A stretch of 47,134 bases of DNA from Rhizobacter sp. Root1238. GTDB lineage: Bacteria > Pseudomonadota > Gammaproteobacteria > Burkholderiales > Burkholderiaceae_C. Shown piece after piece: positions 1 through 8,727 of the stretch. The position numbers and the translations under genes are program-made. Where the stretch lies: assembly GCF_001425825.1 (NCBI RefSeq), contig NZ_LMDM01000034.1:254775-301908 (forward strand), in the 5' to 3' direction. Under the pieces are notes generated by a model. That model was not told where the DNA came from. It searched no databases and worked only from the letters and a program-made list of their open reading frames with translations. Numbering within the stretch: position 1 is the first letter of the stretch; every line of letters begins with the position of its first letter.

Positions 1-2410
1 CCTGCCGGTGGGCACCGTCGTAGTCGAAGCCCACCCAGCTGCCGTTGTCGAACGTGACCTTCTTCAGCTGACCGGCTTCGTCGTAGGCATACGTGGTCGT
101 CTCTGCGCCAACGGTGTTCGTCAGCAGCCGTTGCCGCAGGTCATAGGTGTTCACCGTCACGATCCCCTGCGGGTCCGTGCTCTGCAGCACCTGGCCGTAG
201 CGGTTGTAGCGGTCGAATGTCGTCACCTTGCCGAGCGAGGTCGTGATCGACTTCAGGTCCCCACGCTGGTGGTCCTCGTTCGTCTCGGCGTGGTACGCCA
301 AGGTGGTCGTGTCGGTGTCGCTGTCGGTCGAGCTCAGCACCCGGCCGTCCACGTCGTACGTCCAGGTCTGCACCGTGTCGAGGGTGCCGGCCTGCCGCGT
401 GGCGGAGAAGCCGAGGTGGCCGTCGGCATCCGTCGTCGCCTGCGTCACCCGCTTGCACAGCGCGGCGATCGGCTGGCCGTCCAGCAGTCTTGCCGCGGTC
501 GGTGCACAACTTGCCACCGCGTTGGCGTTGAGCGGATCGGGCTGGCCGTTGTAGACGCTCGTCGTGATCTGCCCGGGTGTCGCCACCCTGATCGGCAGGC
601 TCCAGTCCGGGTGCCACTGCGTGCTGGTCTTCACCGCGCCGGCCGGCAACCCGGCGTTCGTCGTCGTCACCGCCGCGCAGTTCTGACCCGGGCTCAGTCC
701 TGCCACCGCTGCCGTCGCCACGTTGCGCACGAGGTCGTTCAGGTAGCAGCTGCGTGTGCCGTTGAAGTTGTCGCGGCTCGCGATGTTGCCGTTCGCGTCG
801 TAACTCTGGCTGCGGCTGCTCTGCAGGCTGCCCGCTCCGGCCGGCTGGGCCTGATCAGCAAAGTAGTTCTTGCCGTTCAGGCTCAGCGAGCTCCACGTCG
901 TCGTCTGCCCGCTCGGCTCCGTCATCACCATGCCTTGCGGGGCGATCCAGTCATAGGACCGGGCCAGGTAGCCGCCGTCGCGCTGCTCCGTCACGCGGAC
1001 GCTCGGCGGGGTCGCGTAGCTCACCGTGTACCGGTCCACGCCGTTGGCGTGCTCGGTGCTGATCGCCCGCCCTTCTGCGTCGTACCCGAAAGTCGAATAC
1101 CGCACGCCGCGCTCGTCGGTCACACCGGTCAGTGCCCATGGCAGATCCGTGCGCTCGTACAGAAGCGTCTTCGTCGTCCCGTCGGGCCAGGCGATGCCGG
1201 CCAGGTTGTCCTGGCCGTCGAAGACCAGCGTCGTCACCTGCCCGCCCGCATCCGTGATCGTGCCCAACCGCGCGCTGCTGTCCGGCCCGGCCGTGTACGC
1301 GAAGCTCACGCTGTGCCCGCGGTTGTCGATCGCCTGGATCAGCAAGCCGGGGAACGGCGCCACGCTCGTGGGCGTCGACGCGTCGCTGTAGCTGAAGTCG
1401 ATGCGCGTGCGGTCGGGCCAAGCCATCGCCGTCAGTCGGCCCGCACTCGTGTACGTCTCCTGCACGTTGTTCGTGCTATCGGTGTAGAGGATGCTGCCAT
1501 CAACCAGCGTGACGAACCGATCTCCGTTCCCAGGCTCCGCCTCTGGCGCCGCGCCTCCCGTGCTGGTCATCGTCTTGGAAACACCCGTGCCGCGGTCGAA
1601 CACCATCGGGTTCGGCAGCCTGGGCGACGCGCTGTCGCCGCTCCTCATCGGCGCCACGCTGCGGTGCAGGTTGCCAAACCACATTGCGCTGCCCAGCGGG
1701 CCATGGCGTGGTGCCTTGCTCGCTTGGTCGACGGGCGGGTTGGCCCACACCTTGGGGATCCGGCCGGTGTTGTCGTAGGTGAACTGCAGCGTCGTGTTGC
1801 CGATCGCCAGGCCCGTGTCCACCACCTCGCGCTTGACGCCACGCAGCGGCAAGATCGGATTGCCCTTGCACACCTCGCACTCCGGCGGCGGCGGTGCGCT
1901 CGCCTTCGGCACCTCGATCATCGGCACGCACTGATTCGTCGTGCCGTCGGCCGTGTAGCCTTCGTTGCAGGAGCAGTCGGAGCCTTTCGTCGAGTTGGCC
2001 GGACACGTCACCGGGATCACGTCATAGATCCAGTACGCTGAGTACACGTAGTAATTCCACCCCGAATCGGGGTAGCCCAGCGCGTACGTCTCTATGCACA
2101 CGCCCGACTGCGGCAGGTACTGCGGGATGTACGGCGCACGGCACATCGCCTCCTGGTAGGCCGGAGGTTGGTGGTAGTACCGGATCTCCTGCACACACGG
2201 CTTGCTGTAGGCCTGTGCACAGGCTGCGATATGGTCAGGGGCCGAACCGTCGACCAGCTCCGGCGGCACCGCCTTGTTGTTCTGCCACTGCACCTGCGGT
2301 GGCACCACTTCGGCCGCGCCCACGCGCAAGGCCACCATCAACAACGCGCTCAACACCAGCGCACACACCCGCGCCCCACCAAACTGGTGGAGCCTCCAAC
2401 GGCTTCCCAT
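1..2410 (-). CDS. RHS/YD-repeat protein, N-terminal part (3' end outside window)
   Basis: The minus-strand frame stays open from the ATG at 2410 to the window edge, giving 803 visible residues. A strong AGGAGG ribosome binding site lies just upstream. A signal peptide is visible (hydrophobic LVLSALLMVAL, likely cleavage near GAA, about residue 34). A Tyr/Cys-rich region follows, with an EGF-like CSCNEGY segment near 185-200. Next comes a CKGNPILP motif like the GNPI(N)P motif that opens the core of RHS proteins, then many YD-type repeats such as TYAYDEAGQLKKV and TYDVDGRVLSS. Secreted RHS proteins form hollow shells that often enclose a C-terminal toxin. Here the C-terminus lies outside the window, so toxin activity is only a possibility. 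The family call is firm; the role is unknown. Confidence 0.88.
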   Translation of the reverse strand, partial: MGSRWRLHQFGGARVCALVLSALLMVALRVGAAEVVPPQVQWQNNKAVPPELVDGSAPDHIAACAQAYSKPCVQEIRYYHQPPAYQEAMCRAPYIPQYLPQSGVCIETYALGYPDSGWNYYVYSAYWIYDVIPVTCPANSTKGSDCSCNEGYTADGTTNQCVPMIEVPKASAPPPPECEVCKGNPILPLRGVKREVVDTGLAIGNTTLQFTYDNTGRIPKVWANPPVDQASKAPRHGPLGSAMWFGNLHRSVAPMRSGDSASPRLPNPMVFDRGTGVSKTMTSTGGAAPEAEPGNGDRFVTLVDGSILYTDSTNNVQETYTSAGRLTAMAWPDRTRIDFSYSDASTPTSVAPFPGLLIQAIDNRGHSVSFAYTAGPDSSARLGTITDAGGQVTTLVFDGQDNLAGIAWPDGTTKTLLYERTDLPWALTGVTDERGVRYSTFGYDAEGRAISTEHANGVDRYTVSYATPPSVRVTEQRDGGYLARSYDWIAPQGMVMTEPSGQTTTWSSLSLNGKNYFADQAQPAGAGSLQSSRSQSYDANGNIASRDNFNGTRSCYLNDLVRNVATAAVAGLSPGQNCAAVTTTNAGLPAGAVKTSTQWHPDWSLPIRVATPGQITTSVYNGQPDPLNANAVASCAPTAARLLDGQPIAALCKRVTQATTDADGHLGFSATRQAGTLDTVQTWTYDVDGRVLSSTDSDTDTTTLAYHAETNEDHQRGDLKSITTSLGKVTTFDRYNRYGQVLQSTDPQGIVTVNTYDLRQRLLTNTVGAETTTYAYDEAGQLKKVTFDNGSWVGFDYDGAHRQ

Positions 2411-2491
2411 GAGTCCTCCTCGTCGACCTCAATGCATCTTTGCTTCGCGCCCGGTACTTCTTCGGGAGACTTCTTCAACGCGAGCCGCCGC

Positions 2492-2520
2492 ATTAGACGG
2501 GAACGGAGTGACAGGAACAA
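2492..2520 (-). promoter_or_regulatory. Candidate sigma-70 promoter of the RHS gene
   Basis: Read on the minus strand, TTGTTC and TCTAAT are separated by exactly 17 bases, about 80 bases upstream of the RHS start codon. The -10 matches consensus at five of six positions; the -35 is weaker. This is inference from motif and spacing only. Confidence 0.4.
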
Positions 2521-2524
2521 GTGC

Positions 2525-2544
2525 TTGTCGGAGCCCTCCGACAA
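2525..2544. repeat. Perfect inverted repeat upstream of the RHS promoter
   Basis: Arms TTGTCGGA and TCCGACAA flank a 4-base GCCC centre. It sits 4 bases upstream of the candidate -35 of the RHS gene and about 75 bases beyond the end of plsC. It could be a regulator site or an RNA hairpin; no T-run follows it on either strand. Confidence 0.5.
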
Positions 2545-2618
2545 TCGTTGACGATTCGCCAATTCCTCACGGAACGCAAGCGTCACTCCGGTGCCGAACG
2601 GTGCAGATCCACCGCACT

Positions 2619-3368
2619 TCAGCTGCGGGAACCATCCGGATTCCCCATCGAACTCACAATCCCCGCCCGCACCGCCTCCGACAACTCCCGCCGCTGCGCA
2701 TGCGCCGAGTAATGCGCCGGCAGCACCGTCACCTGCGCCGTCAGGCCCTCGGCCATCACCACCCACCACAGCGATTGCAGCAGGCTGGTGTCGCCGATGT
2801 AGGCCGCCGCCGGGCTCACCGCATGCGTCGCATCCGCATAGCGCAGCGCGACCGGCTGCACCGGCGTGCCGGTCGTGATCGCCGCCTGCAGCAGGTTCGC
2901 GTGGAACGGCAGCACGCCGTGCCCGTCGCTGGTCGTTCCCTCCGGAAACACCGCGATCACGTCGCCGCCCTGCAGCGCTTCGGCCACCTGGTGCACCACG
3001 CGCATCGCGTCGCGCTTGCGCTCGCGCTCGATGAACAGCGTGCCGCCGCATGCCGTCAGCCAGCCGATCACCGGCCACTGGCGGATGTCGGCCTTCGAGA
3101 CGAAGCGCGCGGTGCAGGCCGCGTTGATCGCAAGGATGTCGATCCAGGACACGTGGTTCGCGACGACCATCACCGGCGCCGCATGCACCTCGCCCTGCAC
3201 GACGACGCGAATGCCCAGCCGCCGCAACATCGCCGCGCACCACGGCCCGACCCGCGCAACGCGACGCGCCGGGCTCAGGAACGGGAAGATGAAGGCGCAG
3301 ATCAGCACCCCGCGCAGCACGTGCGCCAGGCAGGCCACGATGCGCCAGGCGGCGCGCAGTGTCCGCAC
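2619..3368 (-). CDS. plsC: 1-acyl-sn-glycerol-3-phosphate acyltransferase (PlsC family)
   Basis: This membrane enzyme transfers an acyl chain to lysophosphatidic acid in phospholipid synthesis. A hydrophobic N-terminal stretch (IVACLAHVLRGVLICAFIF) is followed by the family's HX4D motif in NHVSWIDI. The binding motif FPEGTTSDG lies further on. At 249 residues the length is normal for the family. No ATG occurs upstream of the first motif in this frame; GTG at 3368 fits the domain start, and an alternative GTG lies at 3410. Neither has a convincing ribosome binding site, so the start is uncertain. It is the last gene of the pyr operon, separated from pyrX by a palindromic repeat. Confidence 0.88.
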   Translation of the reverse strand: MRTLRAAWRIVACLAHVLRGVLICAFIFPFLSPARRVARVGPWCAAMLRRLGIRVVVQGEVHAAPVMVVANHVSWIDILAINAACTARFVSKADIRQWPVIGWLTACGGTLFIERERKRDAMRVVHQVAEALQGGDVIAVFPEGTTSDGHGVLPFHANLLQAAITTGTPVQPVALRYADATHAVSPAAAYIGDTSLLQSLWWVVMAEGLTAQVTVLPAHYSAHAQRRELSEAVRAGIVSSMGNPDGSRS

Positions 3369-3380
3369 GGGGGTCAGCCG

Positions 3381-3450
3381 GCGCCGAGCCGCCTCAAGGC
3401 GGCTGAGCACCCCCTCGGGGGGCAGGAGCGAAGCGACGTGGGGGCTGTCA
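3381..3450. repeat. Palindromic intergenic element between pyrX and plsC
   Basis: Two hairpins sit back to back: AGCCGCCT/AGGCGGCT (3387-3404, 2-base loop) and CCCCC/GGGGG (3410-3421). A GGAGCGAAGCGACGTGGGGG tail follows. From memory, similar GC-rich palindromes are scattered between genes in Comamonadaceae and related Burkholderiales. The element fills the whole pyrX-plsC gap and could terminate transcription or act as a mobile repeat remnant. Confidence 0.6.
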
Positions 3451-3451
3451 T

Positions 3452-4759
3452 CTACCGCGCGCCGGGCTCGGCTTCGAACGCCACCTGCCCGGCCACCAGG
3501 GTCGTGGCCACCCGACCCGGCAGCTCGTAGCCCGAGAACGGCGAATGCCGGCCCTGGCTGCGGAACTTCGCCGGCTCCACCGTCCAGCGCGCACTCGGGT
3601 CGAACAGGCACAGGTCGGCCATGCCGCCCTGCACCAGCCGCCCCGCGCTCGAGCCGAGCGAACCCAGGCTCTCGCCGAGCACCCGCACCGGATCGCAGGT
3701 CATGCGCGCCAGCGTCGTCGTGAGCGGCAGCCGCTGCTCGTCGCCCCATTTCAGCGCCAGGCTCAGCAGCAGCTCCAGCCCGGTCGAGCCCGGCTCGGCT
3801 TCGGCGAACGGCAAGTTCTTGTTGTCCTCGTCGACCGGCGTGTGGTCGCTGACCAGCGCATCGACCGTGCCGTCGGCCAGCCCGGCGCGGATCGCGTCGC
3901 GGTCGCGCTGCTGGCGCAGCGGCGGCGTCAGCCGCATCGCGGCATTGAAGTAGCCGATGTCGACATCGGTCAGGTGCAGGTGGTTGACGCTCACGTCGCA
4001 GGTGACCGGCAGTCCTTCGTCCTTGGCCTGCCGCACCAGCGCGATGCCGGCCGCACTGCTCAGGCGGCACAGGTGCACGCGCGCACCGGTCACCCGCATC
4101 AGCTCGAAGATGACATGCAGCGCGATCGTCTCGGCGATCACCGGCACGCCCGACAGGCCGAGCCGTGTCGCCAGCGCGCCGCTCGCGGCCACGCCCTTGC
4201 CCAGGTGCGCATCCTGCGGCCGCAGCCACACGGTGTATCCGAAGGTGGCGGCGTATTGCATCGAGCGCTGCAGCACCAGCGTGTCGGTCAGCGGCGCGTC
4301 GGCCTGCGAGAAGCCGACGCAGCCGGCCTCCGTCAGCTCGGCCATCTCGGTGATGGCCTCGCCGGCCAACCCGCGCGTCAGCGCGCCCAGCGGGTACAGG
4401 TGCGCGTGGTTCAGGTTGCGCGCGCGGAACTTCAGCATCTCGACCAGGCCCGGCTCGTCGAGCGGCGGGTCGGTGTCGGGCGGGCACACCAGGCTGGTCA
4501 CGCCGCCGGCCACTGCCGCGGCCATCTCCGACTCGAGCATGCCTTCGTGCTCGTGCCCCGGCTCGCGCAAGCGCGCCGCCAGGTCGACCAGTCCGGGTGC
4601 GACGACGAGGCCGCTCGCGTCGATGGTCCGGCTCGCATGGAAATCGGCGCTGACGCTGCCGAGCGAGACGATGCGGCCGGCCGCGATCGCGATGTCGCCG
4701 GTCTGGTCCAGCCCCGACGCCGGGTCGATCAGGCGGCCGTTCTTGATCAGGAGTTTCAT
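3452..4759 (-). CDS. pyrX: Dihydroorotase-like protein, predicted non-catalytic (PyrC'/PyrX)
   Basis: This 435-residue protein is homologous to dihydroorotase along its full length. It contains an LREPG motif, the TSLVCPPDT segment and SDHTP near the C-terminal third. The first metal-binding motif, normally DxHxHxREPG, reads [10 protein letters not shown] (residues 59-68): the two zinc-binding histidines are Ala61 and Arg63. In Pseudomonas and relatives such inactive PyrC' subunits assemble with PyrB and are needed for aspartate transcarbamoylase activity. The start ATG overlaps the pyrB stop (ATGA), implying translational coupling, which supports the same role here. An active dihydroorotase must be encoded elsewhere. 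Confidence 0.92.
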   Translation of the reverse strand: MKLLIKNGRLIDPASGLDQTGDIAIAAGRIVSLGSVSADFHASRTIDASGLVVAPGLVDLAARLREPGHEHEGMLESEMAAAVAGGVTSLVCPPDTDPPLDEPGLVEMLKFRARNLNHAHLYPLGALTRGLAGEAITEMAELTEAGCVGFSQADAPLTDTLVLQRSMQYAATFGYTVWLRPQDAHLGKGVAASGALATRLGLSGVPVIAETIALHVIFELMRVTGARVHLCRLSSAAGIALVRQAKDEGLPVTCDVSVNHLHLTDVDIGYFNAAMRLTPPLRQQRDRDAIRAGLADGTVDALVSDHTPVDEDNKNLPFAEAEPGSTGLELLLSLALKWGDEQRLPLTTTLARMTCDPVRVLGESLGSLGSSAGRLVQGGMADLCLFDPSARWTVEPAKFRSQGRHSPFSGYELPGRVATTLVAGQVAFEAEPGAR

Positions 4760-5718
4760 GCGTTGTTTCCGGCGATGGTGGACATCACGGCCATGCGCAC
4801 CGCGATGCCGAAGGTGACCTGCGGCAGGATCACGCTCTGCTTGCCGTCGGCCACCGACGAATCGATCTCGACGCCGCGGTTGATCGGCCCCGGGTGCATC
4901 ACGATCGCGTCGGGCTTGGCCAGCGCGAGCTTCTCGTCGGTGAGCCCGTAGTTCTTGAAGAACTCGCCGGCGCTCGGCAGCATCGCGCCGCTCATGCGCT
5001 CGTTCTGCAGGCGCAGCATGATGATCACGTCGGCGCCGCGGATGCCCTCGGCCATGTCGTGGCACACCCGCACGCCCATCTCCTTCAGGTCGGCCGGCAC
5101 CAGCGTCTTCGGGCCGACCGCGCGGATCTCGGGCACGCCCAGCGTGGTCAGCGCGTGGATGTCGGAGCGCGCGACCCGCGAGTGCAGGATGTCGCCGACG
5201 ATCGCGACCGTCAGGTTGCTGAAGTCCTTCTTGAAGTGCCGGATCGTGTACATGTCCAGCAGCCCCTGCGTCGGGTGCGCATGGCGGCCGTCGCCGGCGT
5301 TTACCACATGCACGTGCGGCGCGCAGTGCTGCGCGATCAGGTAGGGTGCGCCGCTCTCGCCGTGCCGCACGACGAACATGTCGGCATGCATCGCCGACAG
5401 GTTGGCGATGGTGTCGAGCAGGCTCTCGCCCTTGGCCGCGCTCGACTTGGCGATGTCGAGGTTGATCACGTCGGCCGACAGCCGCTTGGCGGCGATCTCG
5501 AAGGTGGTGCGGGTGCGCGTGCTGTTCTCGAAGAACAGGTTGAACACGCTCTTGCCGCGCAGCAGCGGCACCTTCTTCACGTCGCGGTCGTTGACGCTCA
5601 GGAAGGTGCCGGCGGTGTCGAGGATGTGGTGGATCACCGCACGCGGCAGGCCCTCGATCGAGAGCAGGTGGATCAGTTCACCGTGCGCGTTGAGTTGCGG
5701 GTTTCGCTTCGAGAGCAT
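4756..5718 (-). CDS. pyrB: Aspartate carbamoyltransferase catalytic subunit
   Basis: It makes carbamoyl-aspartate from carbamoyl phosphate and aspartate, the committed step of pyrimidine synthesis. At 320 residues it has standard length. The carbamoyl-phosphate loop is STRTRTTFE (from residue 66), followed by the HPTQ motif in DGRHAHPTQ and MHPGPINRG near the C-terminus. Its start shares one base with the pyrR stop (TGATG), and its stop overlaps the pyrX start by four bases. No pyrI-type regulatory subunit is present; the partner is expected to be PyrX. Confidence 0.97.
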   Translation of the reverse strand: MLSKRNPQLNAHGELIHLLSIEGLPRAVIHHILDTAGTFLSVNDRDVKKVPLLRGKSVFNLFFENSTRTRTTFEIAAKRLSADVINLDIAKSSAAKGESLLDTIANLSAMHADMFVVRHGESGAPYLIAQHCAPHVHVVNAGDGRHAHPTQGLLDMYTIRHFKKDFSNLTVAIVGDILHSRVARSDIHALTTLGVPEIRAVGPKTLVPADLKEMGVRVCHDMAEGIRGADVIIMLRLQNERMSGAMLPSAGEFFKNYGLTDEKLALAKPDAIVMHPGPINRGVEIDSSVADGKQSVILPQVTFGIAVRMAVMSTIAGNNA

Positions 5719-6218
5719 CAGCTGCCTTCCTGGATGTCGAAGGTGAATCGGCCTTCGTCGTCGCGGGCGAGACGAAGGCGCTGCTCGCGCGGCAGCGTGA
5801 TGCGCGCCGCCGAGTACGCCGGTTGGATCGGGAGCTCGCGCCCGCCGCGGTCGACCAGCACCGCCAGCGTGACGCTGGCCGGCCGACCGAAGTCGAACAG
5901 TTCGTTGATGACCGCGCGCGTCGTGCGGCCGGTGTAGAGCACATCGTCGATCAGCAGCACCGGTCGGCCGTCGACCTCGAACGGCAGCCGCGTCGGGTCG
6001 GCGCTCGACATGCCGCGCGACGCGAAATCGTCGCGGTGCAAGGCGCTCGAGATCACGCCGATCTCGCCCGGCAGCTTCAGTTGCTCGTGCAACCGCTCGG
6101 CCAGCCAGGCGCCGCCGGACCAGATGCCGACCAGCACGGTGTCGGGTTGCAGCAGGTTGCGCACGACCGCTTGCAGGTCCTTGTACAACGCTTCGGCGTC
6201 GAGATGCAGTGTGCCCAT
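5718..6218 (-). CDS. pyrR: PyrR phosphoribosyltransferase-type pyrimidine regulator / uracil phosphoribosyltransferase
   Basis: A 166-residue type I phosphoribosyltransferase fold with the PRPP motif [17 protein letters not shown] around residues 95-111. In Gram-positives PyrR binds pyr mRNA and also has uracil phosphoribosyltransferase activity. In betaproteobacteria its regulatory role is less clear. The ATG at 6218 was chosen because it begins the conserved domain and lies 10 bases after the ruvX stop; upstream in-frame residues overlap ruvX. It overlaps pyrB by one base. Confidence 0.93.
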   Translation of the reverse strand: MGTLHLDAEALYKDLQAVVRNLLQPDTVLVGIWSGGAWLAERLHEQLKLPGEIGVISSALHRDDFASRGMSSADPTRLPFEVDGRPVLLIDDVLYTGRTTRAVINELFDFGRPASVTLAVLVDRGGRELPIQPAYSAARITLPREQRLRLARDDEGRFTFDIQEGS

Positions 6219-6228
6219 CAGGTGGTCC

Positions 6229-6621
6229 TCAAGGAAGTGCTCGCAGGTACTGCTCCAGGATGATGGCCGCCGACGTCGCATCGACGTCGCTCGCCCCCAT
6301 CGCATGGGCCTCGGTGGTGGTGTAGCGCTCGTCGACCTCGTGCACCGGCAGCCGGAAGCGGCCGTGCAGCTGGCGTGCGAAGCGCTGCGCGCGCACGGTG
6401 TTCTCGTGCGGCGCGCCGTCGGGGTGCACCGGTACGCCGACGACCAGCGCGCTGGGCTGCCATTCGGCGATCAGCTTGCCGAGGGCCGCGAAACGCGCAT
6501 CGCCGACCGCTGCCACGGTGCGAAGCGGCGTCGCGGTGCGCGTCACGGTGTTGCCGGTGGCCACGCCAACGCGCAGCGTGCCGAAGTCGAAGGCCAGGAA
6601 CGAACGGGCCGCCTCATGCAT
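6229..6621 (-). CDS. ruvX: Putative pre-16S rRNA nuclease / Holliday junction resolvase-like protein (YqgF)
   Basis: 130 residues with the YqgF signature: FLAFDFGTLRVGVA at the N-terminus supplies the first catalytic Asp of an RNase H-like fold. VVGVPVHPDG follows mid-protein, and VDERYTTTEA supplies the acidic residue toward the C-terminus. The family is essential in many bacteria and has been linked to 16S rRNA 5'-end processing. The start overlaps the end of yqgE by eight bases, a pairing conserved widely in proteobacteria. Confidence 0.95.
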   Translation of the reverse strand: MHEAARSFLAFDFGTLRVGVATGNTVTRTATPLRTVAAVGDARFAALGKLIAEWQPSALVVGVPVHPDGAPHENTVRAQRFARQLHGRFRLPVHEVDERYTTTEAHAMGASDVDATSAAIILEQYLRALP

Positions 6622-7201
6622 GCCCCGCCTCTTGCGAGAGCATGCGCGGGTCGATGCCCAGCAGCGACAGCGCCTTGTCGTAGCGCTGCTCGACCGGCGT
6701 GTCGAAGATGATGCCGGGCTCGGCGCTGACGTTGATCCAGCCGTTGCGGCCGATCTCTTCCTCGAGCTGGCCGGCGCTCCAGCCGCTGTAGCCGAGCGTC
6801 ACGAGGATCTTCTTCGGACCGGCGCCGTGCGACAGCGCCTCCAGCACGTCCTTGCTGGTGGTCATCTCGAGCCCGCCGGGGATCTGCAGCGACGAGTTGT
6901 AGTGCCCGCCCTCGCCCGCTTCGCCGCCCAGCCGCTCGTGCAGCACGAAGCCGCGCTCGGTCTGCACCGGGCCGCCGAAGTAGACCGGCACGTCGGCCAG
7001 GTCCGCCCGGTCGAGGGTCAGCTCGACCTTCTCGAACAGGTTCTTCAGCTTGATGTCGATCGGTTTGTTGATCACCAGGCCGAGCGCGCCCTTCTCGGTG
7101 TGCTCGCACAGGTAGATCACCGCGCCGGCGAAGGTGTCGTCGGCCATGCCCGGCATGGCGATCAGGAACTGGTTGGTCAGGTTGATGGTCGCGGCAGGCA
7201 T
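6614..7201 (-). CDS. yqgE: YqgE/AlgH family protein (UPF0301)
   Basis: 195 residues of typical family composition: it begins with NLTNQFLIAMPGM, with VIYLCEHTEKGALGLVINKP after residue 25. VYFGGPVQTERGFVLH lies mid-protein and LVTLGYSGWSAGQLE in the second half. No biochemical activity is established for the family. It is the first gene of the minus-strand operon continuing through ruvX, pyrR, pyrB, pyrX and plsC. Only 35 bases separate it from the divergent photolyase gene. Confidence 0.95.
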   Translation of the reverse strand: MPAATINLTNQFLIAMPGMADDTFAGAVIYLCEHTEKGALGLVINKPIDIKLKNLFEKVELTLDRADLADVPVYFGGPVQTERGFVLHERLGGEAGEGGHYNSSLQIPGGLEMTTSKDVLEALSHGAGPKKILVTLGYSGWSAGQLEEEIGRNGWINVSAEPGIIFDTPVEQRYDKALSLLGIDPRMLSQEAGHA

Positions 7202-7236
7202 AGGGCGGCATTTTATGACTGCGGCACACTCGCCCG

Positions 7237-8727
7237 ATGGAAAAGGTTACAGAGCCGTCGCTGGACTCGGCGCTGGTGTGGTTCCGGCGTGACCTGCGCG
7301 CCGAGGACCACGCCGCGCTGTTCCATGCGCTGAAGGCCGCGCGCAAGGTCTGGTGCGGCTTCATCCTCGACCGCGAGATCCTCGATGCGCTGCCGCGCGC
7401 CGACCGGCGGGTGGAGTTCATCCGCGACAGCCTGGCCGCGCTCGACGCCCGGCTGCGGGCGCTGGCGCCCGGCGCCGCGGGCCTGCTGGTGCGCCATGGT
7501 GTCGCGGTCGACGAACTGCCGCGCCTGGCCCGCGAGCTGCACGTGCAGGCGGTGTACGCCAACCACGACGACGAGCCGGCCTCGCTCGCGCGCGACGCCC
7601 GGGTGCGCGGCACGCTGGCCGACCTGGGCATCGCGCTGCACACCGGCAAGGACCACGTGGTGTTCGAGCGCAACGAGCTGCTGACCGGCAGCGGCAAGTC
7701 CTACAGCGTGTTCACGCCGTACAAGAACGCCTGGCTGCGCAAGCTGGAGCCGTTCTATGTCAGCGCGTACCCGGTGGAACGCTACGCGCACCGGCTGGCG
7801 CCGCCGGCCGACGATGTCGCCGGCGACATCCCGTCGCTGGCCGACATCGGCTTCGAGCCGACAAACCTGCGCGAGCTGCAACAGGGCGTCGGCGAGGCCG
7901 GCGCGCAGGCGCTGCTCGACGACTTTTTGCCGCGCATCGAGCGCTACGGCGAGGCGCGCGATTTCCCGGCGGTCAAAGGGCCGAGTTACCTGTCGATGCA
8001 CCTGCGCTTCGGCACCGTCTCGATCCGCACGCTGGCGCGCGAGGCGGCACAGCGCATGCACCACGGCTCGGCCGGCGCGGCGGTGTGGCTGTCGGAACTG
8101 GTGTGGCGCGATTTCTACCACCAGGTGCTGCACCACCACCCGCGGGTGGTCGGCGCGGCCTTCAAGCCGGCCTACGACGCGATCCGTTGGGAGCACGGCA
8201 AGCAGGCCCACACACTGTTCGACGCCTGGTGCGAGGGCCGCACCGGCTACCCGCTGGTCGACGCCGCGATGGCACAGATCAACCAGACCGGCTACATGCA
8301 CAACCGGCTGCGCATGGTGGTGGCGAGCTTCCTGACCAAGGACCTGGGCATCGACTGGCGCTGGGGCGAGCGCTACTTTGCGCAGCACCTGAACGACTAC
8401 GACCTCGCGGCCAACAACGGCGGCTGGCAGTGGGCCGCGTCGACCGGCTGCGATGCGCAGCCCTACTTCCGCATCTTCAACCCGGTGAGCCAGAGCGAGA
8501 AGTTCGACGCCGCCGGCAAGTTCATCCGACGCTATCTGCCGGTGCTGGCCAGGCTGTCCGACAAGGCGATCCACGCGCCGTGGCTGGCGCGGCCGATCGA
8601 GCTGGCCGAGGCCGGCGTGCGGCTGGGCGACAACTACCCGCTGCCGATCGTGATGCACGACGAGGCGCGCGAGCGCACGCTGGCGCGCTATGCCGTGGTG
8701 AAGGACGCCGGCAGCGCGGAGGCTTAG
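7237..8727 (+). CDS. phrB: Deoxyribodipyrimidine photo-lyase (class I CPD photolyase)
   Basis: 496 residues. The N-terminal antenna-chromophore domain begins LVWFRRDLRAEDH. The C-terminal FAD-binding domain contains SELVWRDFYHQVL, WCEGRTGYPLVDAAM, NRLRMVVASFLTKDL and NDYDLAANNGGWQWAASTGCDAQPYFRIFNP, the conserved photolyase core. The enzyme uses light to split cyclobutane pyrimidine dimers. The gene diverges from yqgE, and its stop overlaps that of the convergent small hypothetical gene by three bases. Start ATG at 7237 fits the conserved N-terminus. Confidence 0.96.
   Translation: MEKVTEPSLDSALVWFRRDLRAEDHAALFHALKAARKVWCGFILDREILDALPRADRRVEFIRDSLAALDARLRALAPGAAGLLVRHGVAVDELPRLARELHVQAVYANHDDEPASLARDARVRGTLADLGIALHTGKDHVVFERNELLTGSGKSYSVFTPYKNAWLRKLEPFYVSAYPVERYAHRLAPPADDVAGDIPSLADIGFEPTNLRELQQGVGEAGAQALLDDFLPRIERYGEARDFPAVKGPSYLSMHLRFGTVSIRTLAREAAQRMHHGSAGAAVWLSELVWRDFYHQVLHHHPRVVGAAFKPAYDAIRWEHGKQAHTLFDAWCEGRTGYPLVDAAMAQINQTGYMHNRLRMVVASFLTKDLGIDWRWGERYFAQHLNDYDLAANNGGWQWAASTGCDAQPYFRIFNPVSQSEKFDAAGKFIRRYLPVLARLSDKAIHAPWLARPIELAEAGVRLGDNYPLPIVMHDEARERTLARYAVVKDAGSAEA

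Noticed and set aside
8-2041. Long plus-strand open frame opposite the RHS gene
   Set aside because: Its product is low-complexity and Arg/Val-rich with no domain. The minus-strand frame encodes clear YD repeats, a signal peptide and a ribosome site.
2350-2618. Small minus-strand frame between plsC and the RHS gene
   Set aside because: It is an out-of-frame continuation across the plsC end and overlaps the RHS start, with no ribosome site and mixed codon use. The gap is better explained by promoter and inverted repeat.
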